Below, piece after piece: positions 22,749 through 34,600 of a stretch of DNA of 64,000 nucleotides. The stretch's first letter is position 1; each line of letters begins with the position of its first letter. The notes beneath the pieces are model-generated. The model was not told the origin of the DNA, ran no database searches, and worked only from the letters and a program-made list of their open reading frames with translations. This DNA comes from Volvox africanus. Lineage: Eukaryota; Chlorophyta; Chlorophyceae; Chlamydomonadales; Volvocaceae. The stretch lies in the NCBI GenBank assembly GCA_030268105.1, contig BSDZ01000004.1, positions 7,669,501-7,733,500 on the forward strand, in the 5' to 3' direction. A program made the position numbers and the translations under genes.

Positions 22749-25700
22749 GGCCAGCGCTGGGATGGGACATGGAAGGAGCAGGTGGTGGGGATGAGGTGAC
22801 TGTTTCGAGAAGGACATAAGGAGCGGGGCAGGAAGGAGCGAGGAGCCTTGGGCGATGGGCCGGGCGTGATGGCGCTGCTTCGGCTGCCATGAAAGGGGGG
22901 CACGTAGCGTCCGGTTAGCAGCAGCAGCAGGAGAGGGGCCGCCAGGTTATGCCGGTGGCCGGAGTGACGCTTGGGCGATCAAACATACTTGGTGTTTTGG
23001 ACTTGCGGCACTTTGGTGAGGTTGGTTGGTAAGGGACGGGCGGAACGATGCAGGGTCTGGCGCGCGCTATAACTAGCACTAAGACTGGCGCGCTATAACT
23101 AGCACACCCATCACCATCACTACCACCACCACCACGTACCAGAGCAGTGCTTCAATGTGAGTTTGGACCGAAGGCGGGGCAGGGGTTGCAGAGAATTGAC
23201 GGCCTCATAGACCACCGCGGGGGCTGACAGGGAGGAACGGGGGACCCGCAGTCGTGAGCTTCCAGGTTTGGACCCGCGAGATCTCGGCACAAGGACATGG
23301 ACATGCCCGGTTTAGCGCTCTGCAGAACAGGCCGTGCAAATCGAGCAAGGTGACCCCGTCGCTGCTGTCCCGTGTTATTTTGCGAACTTGTGCTGTGGCT
23401 TCATTAAGTGGCCAGGGATTTAGCAGTACTTGTGGGAGGGGAGGGGAGGAGGCGGTTGGCTGGAGGGGTTTTTGGGTGGAGCGGTTCACACTGAGCGATG
23501 AATGCATGCAGAATACGGCGATACCAGTGCACACACAAGCGGCAGCAAAGGAGTTTGTCCGTCTTGATTGCGCATTTTCGTCTCAACCTTGAGAGGTATT
23601 ATCATCCGTAAGCGTGCGGTGTCTTAAAGTTTGTTTTTCCCATCACCATCTGAAAGAAGCGGTGTTCGGCTTCACCATGCAGAAGCTCCGTCAAAGCGAT
23701 AGTTTTTAAGACCTTGTTGTCACCAGACCCGCTTTCTTGCGAACGCAAACCCAAGACGCCCGGACCCCTTCGAAATGACGAATGACACTTCCGTTTGGTT
23801 ATTACCAGATAGGAGGCAAAGAAAAACACTGTGTCGCAGCGCAGGCCAACAGGTCAAAAGGGTCGCCCAGCTTCATGACACGTAACCTCGCTACGCCCCC
23901 AACAGCATGCCCCAAGAGTTCAGTCCATCAGAGCTATATTCTTTCAGAGTTGCGATTCGTACCGTGCCTGCCGAAAACATTATGGAAAGGGAGACGTATT
24001 TGTGAGTCAAGCCGATCAATCCTCTTCTTTCCATTGAGAGACTGAAGCGCGCGAGCGCGGGGCGAGCACGACCATCCGCAGCTTTGGAAAATTGTTTCTG
24101 CCTGCCTCCCGGCCTTCCCTCCTGAACCTTGGTGATGGCGACCCTGTCTGCTAATAACGCTCTATTGTATGGGAAGAACACTTGAGGAGGAACCGAAGCT
24201 ATGTAGCGAGTGCTACGCGGCAAGCATGTAGCGTCGTACCGTCGTGGCAGCAATAGTCGACGCACGTCACCCGGGGAAGCCGTCGCGCGATGCCCAGCCC
24301 CATGGCGGGGCCGGAGCCTCTCCCTTGGTGTGGTACGAGAGAGGACGCAGAGACCTGTTGCGCGCGCAAAACCGCCCGTCGCCAACACTACCGGTACCAA
24401 GCCCAGCATCACTTGGTTGTCAACACCCGTGCAGTGCCGTGTGCTGTGTGTCCCGCTGCCTGCTTTCCCAGCGCCTTCTTCACTGTCTGCCAACTGACAC
24501 GACAACGACTCCTCACAATATCATGTGCATGTGTGCAAACCCTACCACCACTACGAGACCCGCTTCCGTTCCATACCCCTTCTGACGTGTCCTTCAGCAC
24601 CCACCATCAACCAGCTCTACAACCCAGCTCTATTACCAGCACCAGAGGCAAAGCTGCGAGATCTACCACCATCTACCACCCTCCGTACGAAAGCGGCTCA
24701 GTAGTGAAAGCCACTCCAGTCGCGACCGAAGCGGGGAATGGGGGCGGGTCATGAAGGGACTCTGCTCTTCCTCAGTCCGCGGTGGAGGGCAGCTGCGGAT
24801 GCGTGGGCACCCGGAGGCCCTCTCCACCCGATGCTGCTGGTCGTATATAATCCCATCACCCGAATCAGGCGATCTGCCGCGACAGGGGCAGCTGATGGAG
24901 GACTCACAGCTCGGGCGAAGAGCAGTTTGCGTCTCTGCCACACGTCGCCCGCACTCTTCCGGATTCTGCTGCTGATGCTACAATGGCCCCAAAACAAGGG
25001 TCCCATATTGGATATAGCTATATGGGCCCACATAACTGTAGGGAATTCGAACCGTGACAGCTTAACCCGCGCCCTCGCACACGCATGCGTACAGTTGAAG
25101 AGATGCACACACACACAGTCACACGCTCAGGAGCCTCCGCTAGTCGTTACTTCACACAGGGCCGCGGATCGTGGATGGTTAATAGTGAGCGGCGTCTTCA
25201 GCGGTTATCGCATACGGCGCACGCCGTGGTTGCCATTGCAGGTTTGCAGCTGCATGAGTGTCATCGCAGCCCGTCGTTGTTGAGCTGCAGGATAGCGCCA
25301 AGCCCGCTCCACCAGCAGTAAGTGGCACAGATAGTAATAGGGAGAACTTAACAACTGCCTAAAGCTCTGAAGGCGCACAAACCTGACGGACGGACAGACG
25401 AACCGACCGAGACCCTGGCTCAGCATGCACGAGAGGCGATGTGGCGGCGGTGGCCAAGTGGGTCGACCGCAACCCATGATCCCCAAATACCCGCACTGCT
25501 AACCCGTATTGTCTCCTTACCCCGTACCCCGTACGCCGTACGCCCCGTCGTAAGTGATTCCCCGACTGCCAATCAACATGTTTGCATCTGCCCATATGCT
25601 AAGCACGAGCATCACCCATCTACCACAAGCCCATGGTCCTCGTGACGGGGTTGCAGCCATGCGTGAATAAAGTGATCCATACACCACCATCTCTTCTGCA

Positions 25701-26663
25701 ATCTTCACGAGACATTAGAGATAGCACTCTTAATACCGGTCGACGAAACGAAACAAAACCGCCTTCTAAGAGGCGACGACTGACAGCGGCCATAATCGTA
25801 GGCCGCTGCTGCCAAATGCGAAGGTAATCCGCTTCTTTTTCCTTCCCTCGTGTGCTTCGGGGTGAGACGGTGGATTGGCGCCACAGGCAAAGCAGCAAAC
25901 ATCTCTATGCCAACCGCAACCTGGCCTGTATGCGTTTCTACGTCCAAGCTTTAATAGCCGGGCCCACTCGTGCGGTTTATGTGTGTGTGTGTAAACAGCG
26001 TCACATGCCGCCACACAGCAGCGCGTGCAGATGCAGCAACATGACAGACGCACGACGCGGCGCATCAATCCCCCAAAGCATTTGCCTTACTCAAGTCGTT
26101 TCAGCATCCTGCATTAGCCGCAGCCCTCGACCAGACGTACACTGTGGCCCTCATCCGGTCCATCAGGCCGACCCGCTCTGCATGCGCACGCACGTTCCTG
26201 GCAACGATCCGTGGTTTATCGGCGGACGCTTTCGTCCACGAGGCCCCGCAGACCATATAGCTGCTAAGCCGCGGTTGCAAGCATCACGCAACCGCGCGCT
26301 GTGAAGGGGTCGGGTGGCAATGTGAGCCCGGCTGACGAGGCGACACGCCCTCTGCTCCCGGAAATCACACTTGACCCGGCCTGGCCTCAATACTCCGGAC
26401 GCGGTGTCAGAGGCATCCTATTTCCTTGCTCCTCCAGCCTCCGGACGGCCCGCTTCCGGTGAGGTATCCGGGTCGGGCAACTGCAGCAGTTTAAGAAGCA
26501 CCACCGGACAGCTTCCCAGCCAAGGGCGCGACAAGATACGACAAGAACGCAAGACGAGGAATATATTGCCTCCGACGAGTGATGCTGCGGGACAGGTAAG
26601 TGTGGTACAGATACAACAGTGTGCGAGAGGGGCTCAGCATATCCTTCCTTTGGGGCCCGGCTG
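22749..26663. other. Long intergenic region between convergent genes
   Basis: About 3.9 kb between the 3' ends of anthranilate synthase (+) and NOT2 (-). Many short frames run on both strands, the longest 204 residues on the minus strand (23891-24505), but none has a recognisable motif or a convincing splice partner. A small tandem repeat is at 23057-23105. It probably contains the two 3' UTRs and possibly an unrecognised gene or non-coding transcript. Confidence 0.4.
23057..23105. repeat. Two-copy tandem repeat
   Basis: Two near-identical units of about 22 bp, each ending CTATAACTAGCAC, the first carrying one additional CG. Close to the 3' end of the anthranilate synthase gene. Confidence 0.7.
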
Positions 26664-28665
26664 TTAGTGCTGCCTGCCCTGGACGGCCGCCGCTGCGGCC
26701 GCCTGCCCCGGTTGCTGCGGCTGTGCCGCCGGGGCCCCCGGCTGCTGTTGCAGCTTGGCCGTCCGCTGTAGCCGCGGTGCGACCTCAATATCCTCGTACA
26801 GGATCTCCAGATCCGACTTCTGTACAATCTCCCACTGGTTGATGTCGAAGATCAGGTATGATCCTCGCTCGCCTCGCGGGCTCTTTTGCACGGCCGTGTT
26901 GGGGGCGTGGAGCATCCACAGCTTATAGCGGCGGTGGAACCACCAGCCGCGCACAGACAGCTCATCCGCCGCCAGCAGCTGCGCCTCGTCGCCGGGCATC
27001 GAATAGAACATATAGAAGAGAGTCTCCTCTTTGAATTTTGAGAGATACCCCGGCTGCGGTGACAAAGCACAGTTGCACGGAGGTTGGTTCGCCATGGACC
27101 GAGTTAAAGATGAGAGAGGTAGGGACGACACCCGCTATATCAGGACATTTTGGAGATTTCAACGGACTTTTGACCCAACACTCAACGGGCAAGATCGCTC
27201 ACTCATCTAACCCCCCATTGCAGCAAATGCAGAGTCCGTGCATGGCAAAGGAAGAACAGGAAGGAATATCGTACCCTGCCCGAGCTGCGACCACCCTCGT
27301 GTGGCAAGCGGAGTCCCGGCATTGCTCGCATGCACCGTACCTGTAACCGCTGTGGAAGAAACTTATAACACGAAGGCAGCTCAAAGTCGGGCTCCGCTTT
27401 GATGGGGTTATCCGCGAGTGGCGACACCAACGTTGCGTGCAGATCACCTGGATGGGCAAGGCCGAGGGCCGAAGGCAGCGCCGCCGCGAACCAGAGACCT
27501 TGATGAGAATGCCTTAGAGCTTTGCTAAATACCTTTCAGAAGATGAACGGCGATGCAAAGGTCCAGACATGAGTGTTAAATCCGCGTGAAATGGCCACCA
27601 CAGCGGGTAGAAAAGCATGCCACGCCCAGCCAGCACCGTAGGAGCTGGTGGAGCCAAGAAGCAGGTGACAGCTAGCTTTCCTGCTCACTGGCCAATCCCT
27701 GCGTCCCTACATGGTATGCAGCGTAGTCAGACCACCGCTCGGTAGGAAGCTGCGCCACAACAATATACTCGGGGGGGCTGGGCAGCACAGTACATCTCGA
27801 CATCGAAAACTGTAAAACTTGTCGCATTGTTTGGAAAAACGCGTCGCGCTAGGAAGGACCTGGTGTGCACGTAATGCTCACAAGCCACTGTCGCTTGGTA
27901 TCCCACTTAATACGCACCTGCCGCATTAAGATTCAGCCCGAGACCCGTCAGATCTGTCCCAAGTGCCAGCATCGTCAGATCCGCGTCCGTCATTTTAATG
28001 AGCGGCAACAGCCCCATCAGCCCAAACCTGTCCGCCTTTGCCGCGGCCGCCGCCGCAGCAGCCGATGCTGAGCTAGGCTGCGACCCTAGCTCGGCCCCCG
28101 GAGCACCTTTGCCCGCTAAGCCGCCTTGCCCCTGTCCCACTAGACCCTGTGACAAGCCGCGCTGGTGTTGCTGCTGTTGGTGTTGCTGTTGTTGGTGTTG
28201 CTGCTGTTGGTGTTGCTGAAGGCGAAGGTACGCCTCGTACTCCGCAGTCCCTGGCTGCCCGCCCATCTGCTGCAGGTGATCCGCAGTGAAGGTGGATCCC
28301 GGGCCGGCACGCCCCCCCGCCTGCTGATGCTGCGCCGCAGCAGCGCCCAGGCCACCTGCGCCGGCACCTCCCCCGGGCCCCAAGCCTTCGCGCTGAGATG
28401 ACCCGGGAAGCGCCGGGAAGTCCTCGTTCTGTATCTGAAAGTCGCCGCCGCCGGCGCCCGCGTTGGTGCCGTGACCGGCACCCGCCGCCACGGCTGCAGC
28501 CGCTGTGCGGAGTCCAAGCTTGGCGAAGGGGTCGTTGGTGGTTCCCGAGGCCATTGCATCCCGATTTTGCCGCGCCGCCGCGTTGGCAAGCAGCGATGGG
28601 AAATCGTTGTTGTCGAAGGCCGCACCATCCTGATCCCCTGGCCCGTGCTGTTGCTGTTGTTGTTG

Positions 28666-28696
<31 letters not shown>

Positions 28697-29992
28697 TGCA
28701 CCGCCGCCGCTGCTGCCGCGGCTACCTGCTGTGCCTGCTGCGGCTGCCCCGTGGGCACCTGTAGACCTGTAACCGTGGCCCCAAGGTTACCGACATTCCC
28801 CGCGCCCGTGCCAAACCCGGCTGTGGAAATTCCCAAATTATTCAGTGCTGCTGCGGCGCCGAAGGCGGTCGGCCCGCCTGGTACCTGTTGCTGTTGCTGC
28901 TGCTGGTGCTGCTGTTTCTGACGATTTAATATTGCTAGTAGCTCGTGCGTGTTCGCATTCGAATTGGGTAATGCGCCTGCAAGCCCCTGCTGAAGCAGGC
29001 CTAGACCGGCAGCACCCGCATTCGCCATCTGAAGCCTACTTTGGAGATTTGTACCCTGTAGACCGCCAAGGCCAGCCGCCGCCGCTGCTGTGAGCTGCGC
29101 ATTTAGGCCTAAACCGGTGAGGCGCTGGTTGTTTTGAAGTGCTGCTGCCGCCGCATTGAGATTTGCTGCTGTGTAGCCCTGTAGCCCGGCCAAGCCAGCA
29201 CCAGCGGCTCCCGCCGCCGCGGCATTGAGATTTGCTGCAAGACTAAGGTTTGCGGCGGCTGTTCGGTCCACACCGGGCTGTCGCATCGCTGCTAGGGGCC
29301 CAAGGCTGCCTATCCCTTGGGCCCGGACACCCGCGCCAGCCGCACCGGCAAGTACACCATTGGCTATTTGCGCGTTGGTCAGCGGTCTCCCTTGTGCCTG
29401 TGCATACTGACCGAGCTATATGAAAGGGAAAGTTTGGGGGAGAGGACAGAAGGAAGAAATATGCTGTGGGGAAGGAGAGGAACGAGGTTTAAATCCTTAC
29501 AGGGAGCAATAGCGCTGAGCACGTTAAGGTTTCCAACCAAGAAAGTACCGCATTACAGGCAGGAACACGCCGGAGGACGAGGACGATACGTATAAATCGC
29601 ACGGCGCTTGCCTGTTGCTGCAAATTCGATTGCAGAGTGTTAGCCGCAGCAAAACGATTTTGAGCTGCCTGCTGTGGTCCTGCGCCACCAGCTTGGAGTC
29701 CAGCAATTCCAGTCCTACGGAAGACGCATGGTTAGACTCCTTGCCGACGGAGTAAAAAAATTCCCGCAAGGCACCAATTACCTGACACCTGGCAGCCCGC
29801 TTTGCATTCCTCCTTGCAAGGCGCCTTCATAAATATGATTTATTTTTAGATCAGCCCGTCGATCGGCAAAGGATCATGGCGTGACCACCTTAGCCACTTA
29901 CCGACAAGAGGAAAGCCCGCCGTCTGCCCCTGCTGTCCATATTGAGCAAAGCCCCTGGCCCCGCTAGGGTCCAAACCGCCAGGGTTAAGCAT
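26664..29992 (-). CDS. NOT2: CCR4-NOT complex subunit 2 (NOT2/VIP2)
   Basis: Minus-strand exons: 29992..29902, 29812..29782, 29714..29612, 29397..27918, 27447..27341, 27053..26664. Phases close, 733 residues counted from the ATG at 29992; an in-frame upstream exon is possible because the exon opens at about 30006. NOT2 is a scaffold of the CCR4-NOT deadenylase that shortens mRNA poly(A) tails. The C-terminal NOT2/3/5 domain begins near residue 527 (FGLMGLLPLIKMTDADLTML, GTDLTGLGLNLN) and continues with ELPSCYKFLPQRL, KFKEETLFYMFYSMPGDEAQ and AADELSVRGWWFHRRYKLWM. The middle has the two typical NDFPSL and QNEDFPALPG motifs. Between them are long Ala-, Gly- and Gln-rich tracts. The intron after the third listed exon starts with GC rather than GT (29611-29610) and the frame requires it. 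Confidence 0.92.
28166..28217 (-). repeat. His-interrupted CAG repeat in NOT2
   Basis: Repeating CTG/TTG units on the plus strand code alternating Gln blocks and single His residues on the minus strand, in the low-complexity part of NOT2 before the NOT2/3/5 domain. Confidence 0.8.
28648..28699 (-). repeat. CAG/CAA polyglutamine repeat in NOT2
   Basis: A (CTG/TTG)n run of about 52 bp on the plus strand coding a stretch of 17 or so Gln in NOT2, directly after a poly-Ala block. Confidence 0.85.
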
Positions 29993-31601
29993 TAGCTGGC
30001 TCCGGCCTGACCGTGCACAAAGAAGGAATACGGGCGCTCAAGGGTCGGGCAGACGCTTGCCTAAGGCAAAAGGCTGCCAAAGAAAGGATGAAGTAATATG
30101 TAAATGTTTACGCCTGACACTTATTAAAAATGCTTGCGAACAACGCCTTGGCAAGTCGTGAGAAGATCGGCGCTGCCTTGTAAACAGTTTACATGAGCAA
30201 CATTGTACGCACCCCCGATGGCCAAGGGTTGCTTCTTGAAATAGTTTAGGTTGCTTTTATGAAGCGTGCCCCGGCGACGATGCGCTAGCACAGAGACAAG
30301 TGTACAAATTGTCAAAGCAATCAAGATCTGGCGTACTCAAATAAGATGGACATCCTTTGAGATACAAAATCACCCCGTTCAGTCTGTATGTGTCGTCGTC
30401 CTTTCGTGTACGATCCTGTAGTACAACGAAGCTAAATTGCGACATCCGTTGGTTTTCCAGGAGTATAGTAAAGGTAACAGCAGACATAAGTGTGTTTGTA
30501 AATTGTTAAGGTATAATATATGCCCTGCGAGGTTATCAGCTAGGGGGACATTTGGACTGCAAGTTTTGCACTACAGTCCTTCGTGCCTCCAAGACGCATA
30601 GGGGTTACGATCAGAGCTCTGGCGTCTTAGCAAAGAAGACTCTCTAAACTCTGCAGGCCCTTGCCCGCCCCGATTACCAGTCCACTCTGGCCTGTAGCAG
30701 GGACGAGTTGCAATACACATCTTGCATCTCCTGCATGCGCGCACACAAAACCGCTGACGCCTATAGAGCATTACAGGTAATGCAGCCTGCACTGCACGGG
30801 CACCTGCACCGGCCGGCATTGAAGGTATAGAGAGTACAAGCATAGGTGCAGGAACGGGCCACGAAGCTCCATCAGGATCAGCGCAGACCCTCGCAGGCCT
30901 GCACAGAAAACCCATGATAGCATAATCTTATCTGCACATCGTGCTGAACTGTGTCGGCTTCTAATAGTCGAAACGTACGCCTTTTGCAGCGCACGTTCGA
31001 ACCTGTTTCAGGCTTTCATGTTAGTCCTTGCTGGTCCTGTGGGACAGCTTGAAGCGTTCCATGACGCTGTCCGAGCCCTCGGAGCCCCCCCCATATGCAA
31101 AGATCGCCATGTCTTGGATGTCTCTACTTCCTAGCAATAGTCTAGATAGATAGATTTTCTGAAGCTATGCCGTAACGCGACAACGGCGCGTCAAGTCTCG
31201 TTTATCTCGTGCCCTCTGCACGCCCAGATAAGTTTATTCCCTCGATTGCAAGGTCCGACGAATTACGGGTTTGGTACTTGAATTCTTCGACAAGTTCTAC
31301 AGATAGGCAGTTTTGTGGCATATAACTACTAACATGGAGACCCCAGAGTATTCCTAGCGGCTTCAGGAGTCCAGAGTCATCAAGAGTCAAATAGTCCACC
31401 TTGTAATGCAAACTGGAATCAACGTGGGATGGATGTTTCGGTTGTATAAAGTACGACACCACGCGTTTCGAGGAGGTTCGCGCAGCCGACATTGCGAATA
31501 AGTATAGCTGCACAGTTTTCCATATTCGCGACGTACTTACCAACTGAGTGTTGGGCCTCTAAAAGCCTTGAATTCCCCTGCTGCGAGGAGAGCTAGGTAT
31601 A
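29993..31601. other. Divergent intergenic region, NOT2 and HSP60
   Basis: It must contain the 5' regions of NOT2 (-) and HSP60 (+), and possibly a short first exon of NOT2. Open frames at 30571-30915 and 31202-31543 (both minus) have no family motif. I looked for clear heat-shock elements (alternating GAA/TTC units with two-base spacing) and saw only imperfect matches around 31278-31300. Confidence 0.4.
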
Positions 31602-34600
31602 ATGCACTCCCTGGGCAAGGCACTTCTGGGTTCGGCCCGGCGTAGCCGATCAAACGTAAGATCTAATACTTTATCACATAGGGACTGTTATCCTCAGCGC
31701 GATGTTTGATGTTTGGATGTCGGCGCTAAACTGATTATGGGTGGAGCGGCGGATCTGGGACGCACTTTCTTTGGCTGAGTATGCGTCATCCACTGTTATC
31801 ATAATGATATGCTTTGTGCATTACAGGACCAGTTCTTGAAACTTGTTCGGTATTATGCCGTCAAGGATGTGCGCTTTGGCATCGAGTGCCGCGATAAGGT
31901 GCTCGTGGGTGTCAACAAGCTTGCAGATGCCGTCCAGGTCACTCTTGGACCCAAGGTAGGAGTCGGAACTGACAAAGCAGGTTCGCACCGACTGTACCCA
32001 TATCATCCCGCCGTCGGCATGCTCAACCGCACTCATCAAATCTCTTCCGTCGTGTCGCTTTTTTGCCTGGATGTTAGTTGTTTGGGATGTATAGAATCCA
32101 TCTTTAGCTGCAACAACTACACACGTCCCTTTCCTCCTTGAGGTTGTATAAAAGTTTCAATTATTCAGGACCCCATCAGCACACATATAAACGGCTCCCA
32201 TATCACACTCCGCTCCCCCGCATCGATTTAAGCGTCTAGTTACAAATTATCGCATCCCCATCACCGAGTTATTGCCTCCTCGCATCGGGATGAGGCTTCC
32301 GAAGTACGTACTTCTGGCATAAACCATCGATTGAGGCTACACTCAAGTCCTGCCGGTCTAGAGAAGAGGGACATGAGACCATATAGGGCCACAAGCTGAT
32401 TTTGTCTATTGGTATTACACGCATCCAATTATTGCACTATTAGACCTCACGACTTGGAACCATACGACGTCCACGACCGCGACGAACCCCCGGTGTTTTA
32501 GCGTTTTGGAGTTCATTCGTGCTCTGCCTTTCGATGATTTTCCTTCCCAACAGGGTCGCAATGTGATGATTGAGCAGAGCTACGGCGGCCCCAAAATTAC
32601 CAAGGACGGCGTCACTGTGGCTAAGGTAGGTCGGTAGGCAAAGAGAGGGCTAACAGATCACGCAGGTGGGAAGGGGCGGGAGAGTATCGCGGAAATAGAA
32701 ACGATGAGAATCGGTGCACGTGTCCACGAAGACCAATCACTTTAGAAACATAGAAATGTTATCACTGTTTAATGAATGGACGGCATGCAAGTCCAGGTTA
32801 GCTTCCTGCAGTCTTACACCACCACAAACCCCCAGGACCGGACCCATACCCCAAAGCCAGCACCACTGTTGTGTATGACTTGGTGGTGATGGTGCGTAAT
32901 TTTGTGTTTTTATCAGCAGCGGTGTCACCAGGTCTCGTCTACTCGCCTCCCCTGGATGTCCGCTTGTTCTCCCCGTTTACCCGCATGGACAACAGGGTTT
33001 CATTCTACCCTTCATTCTACCCTCGTCCCCCTTCTCTTCCCCGCTCACGCAACGATGTGATGGCAGGCAATCGAGCTGAGGGACAAGTTTGAAAACATCG
33101 GCGCCTCCTTGGTGAAGCAGGTGGCCTCCGCAACGAACGATGTGGCTGGAGATGGTGGGTCAAATACACCAATCAATGATGCGCATGATAGCTTCGTGGG
33201 GCTGGGGCCGGGGCCGGGTGGAGTCACGCACGATCTGGGTCGGCCGTCTCTCTTCCGCATCCTTCTGGGCGGCTTGCGCAAAGATCGCCCTCACGATGTG
33301 TAATATATGTTATATGTAATATTACACCGCGTAGTGCGAGGTCTATACCTTTCTCCCATCAGGCAGGTCCTGACCACCGTGGTACTCTGTCAAGTGGGAA
33401 CCCCCCTCCCGGGACCCCCTTCCCGAGCTTTCTCTGCGGCAAGCATGAGACAGCTTTCCTGCGCGTCATGCACTTCGACACCCGCCCCTCCGAACCCTGG
33501 CATGAATGGCTTGCGGACTTCAGGCACAACCACCGCCACTGTCCTCACCCGCGCGATCCTCGCCGAGGGCTGCAAGTCGGTGGCGGCTGGAATGAATCCC
33601 ATGGATCTACGTCGGGGCATTACCATGGCGGTGGACCACGTGGTTTCGGTGCTCAAGAGCAGAGCCAAAATGATTTCCACCACTGAGGAGATCGCGCAGG
33701 TGCGTAGCGGTGCGGTTGTGCAGATCAATGTATGGACTGGTCTAAATCCAGAGGCACAGAAACAGAAACGCTGGTCACTGCGAACGATGACGCGACGGGA
33801 TGACTAACTATCCTTCGTGGGAGAGTTGTTTAACGACTGTAAATGAGACGATGGCCAGCAGGTCTGTACAATGTAAATGTATTTAGCATTGTTGAAATAT
33901 ATATTGTTATTATATACATGTGTGTACATCAAAAGTAAATTAGCGGAAAAGTGGTATGCTTTTATCTCTCATTCCGATTTAAAGGAGGTATCTCAATGGG
34001 GCGGTTCCTTGATATACTTGACCCGTGCTTGACCCCTGGGTCAGGTGGGCACGATCTCTGCCAACGGTGAGCGGGAGATTGGTGACTTGATCGCGCGGGC
34101 CATGGAGAAGGTCGGAAAAGAGGGCGTCATCACAGTCAACGACGGGAAAACGCTGGATAATGAGCTGGAGGTGGGTCCAGGGGGACGCGGAAAGCGGGGC
34201 GAGGTGGGACCAGGGAGGGGCGAATGCATCAGTGTGCAGGGAGGAACACCTGAGGTTGCGGGGGAGGTGTGAGGCTTTTGCTCGTGGAAAGTTCCACAAC
34301 GTCTAATACTCGAGGTCTGGCGGCGGGTAATGATGTTGAGAAACACATATTATTAACCACCCCCGCCCCCATCACCCAGTTGTATATCCAACTGCGAGTG
34401 GGTCTGGTGCCGGAGTTGGGGCGGGGGAGAGGAGGTTTCGATGGGTGATGTGCGTGAGGTCCACACGGTAAGGTTCAGATCGCTAAGGTAGTTCGATCCC
34501 ACCCACGCGCTGCACCAACACGGCGTGCACACTCGACGCTTTTTGTATCCGTATGTTTATGTGAATGTGAGCGTGAATGCGCGTGTGAGAGTCTCCCGAA

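Noticed and set aside
23891..24505. 204-residue minus-strand open frame
   Set aside because: Composition is Arg/Ser-rich with no motif, no splice partner and a competing open frame on the other strand; it looks like chance in GC-rich DNA.
31278..31300. Heat-shock element upstream of HSP60
   Set aside because: GAA and TTC triplets occur but without the regular five-base alternating spacing.
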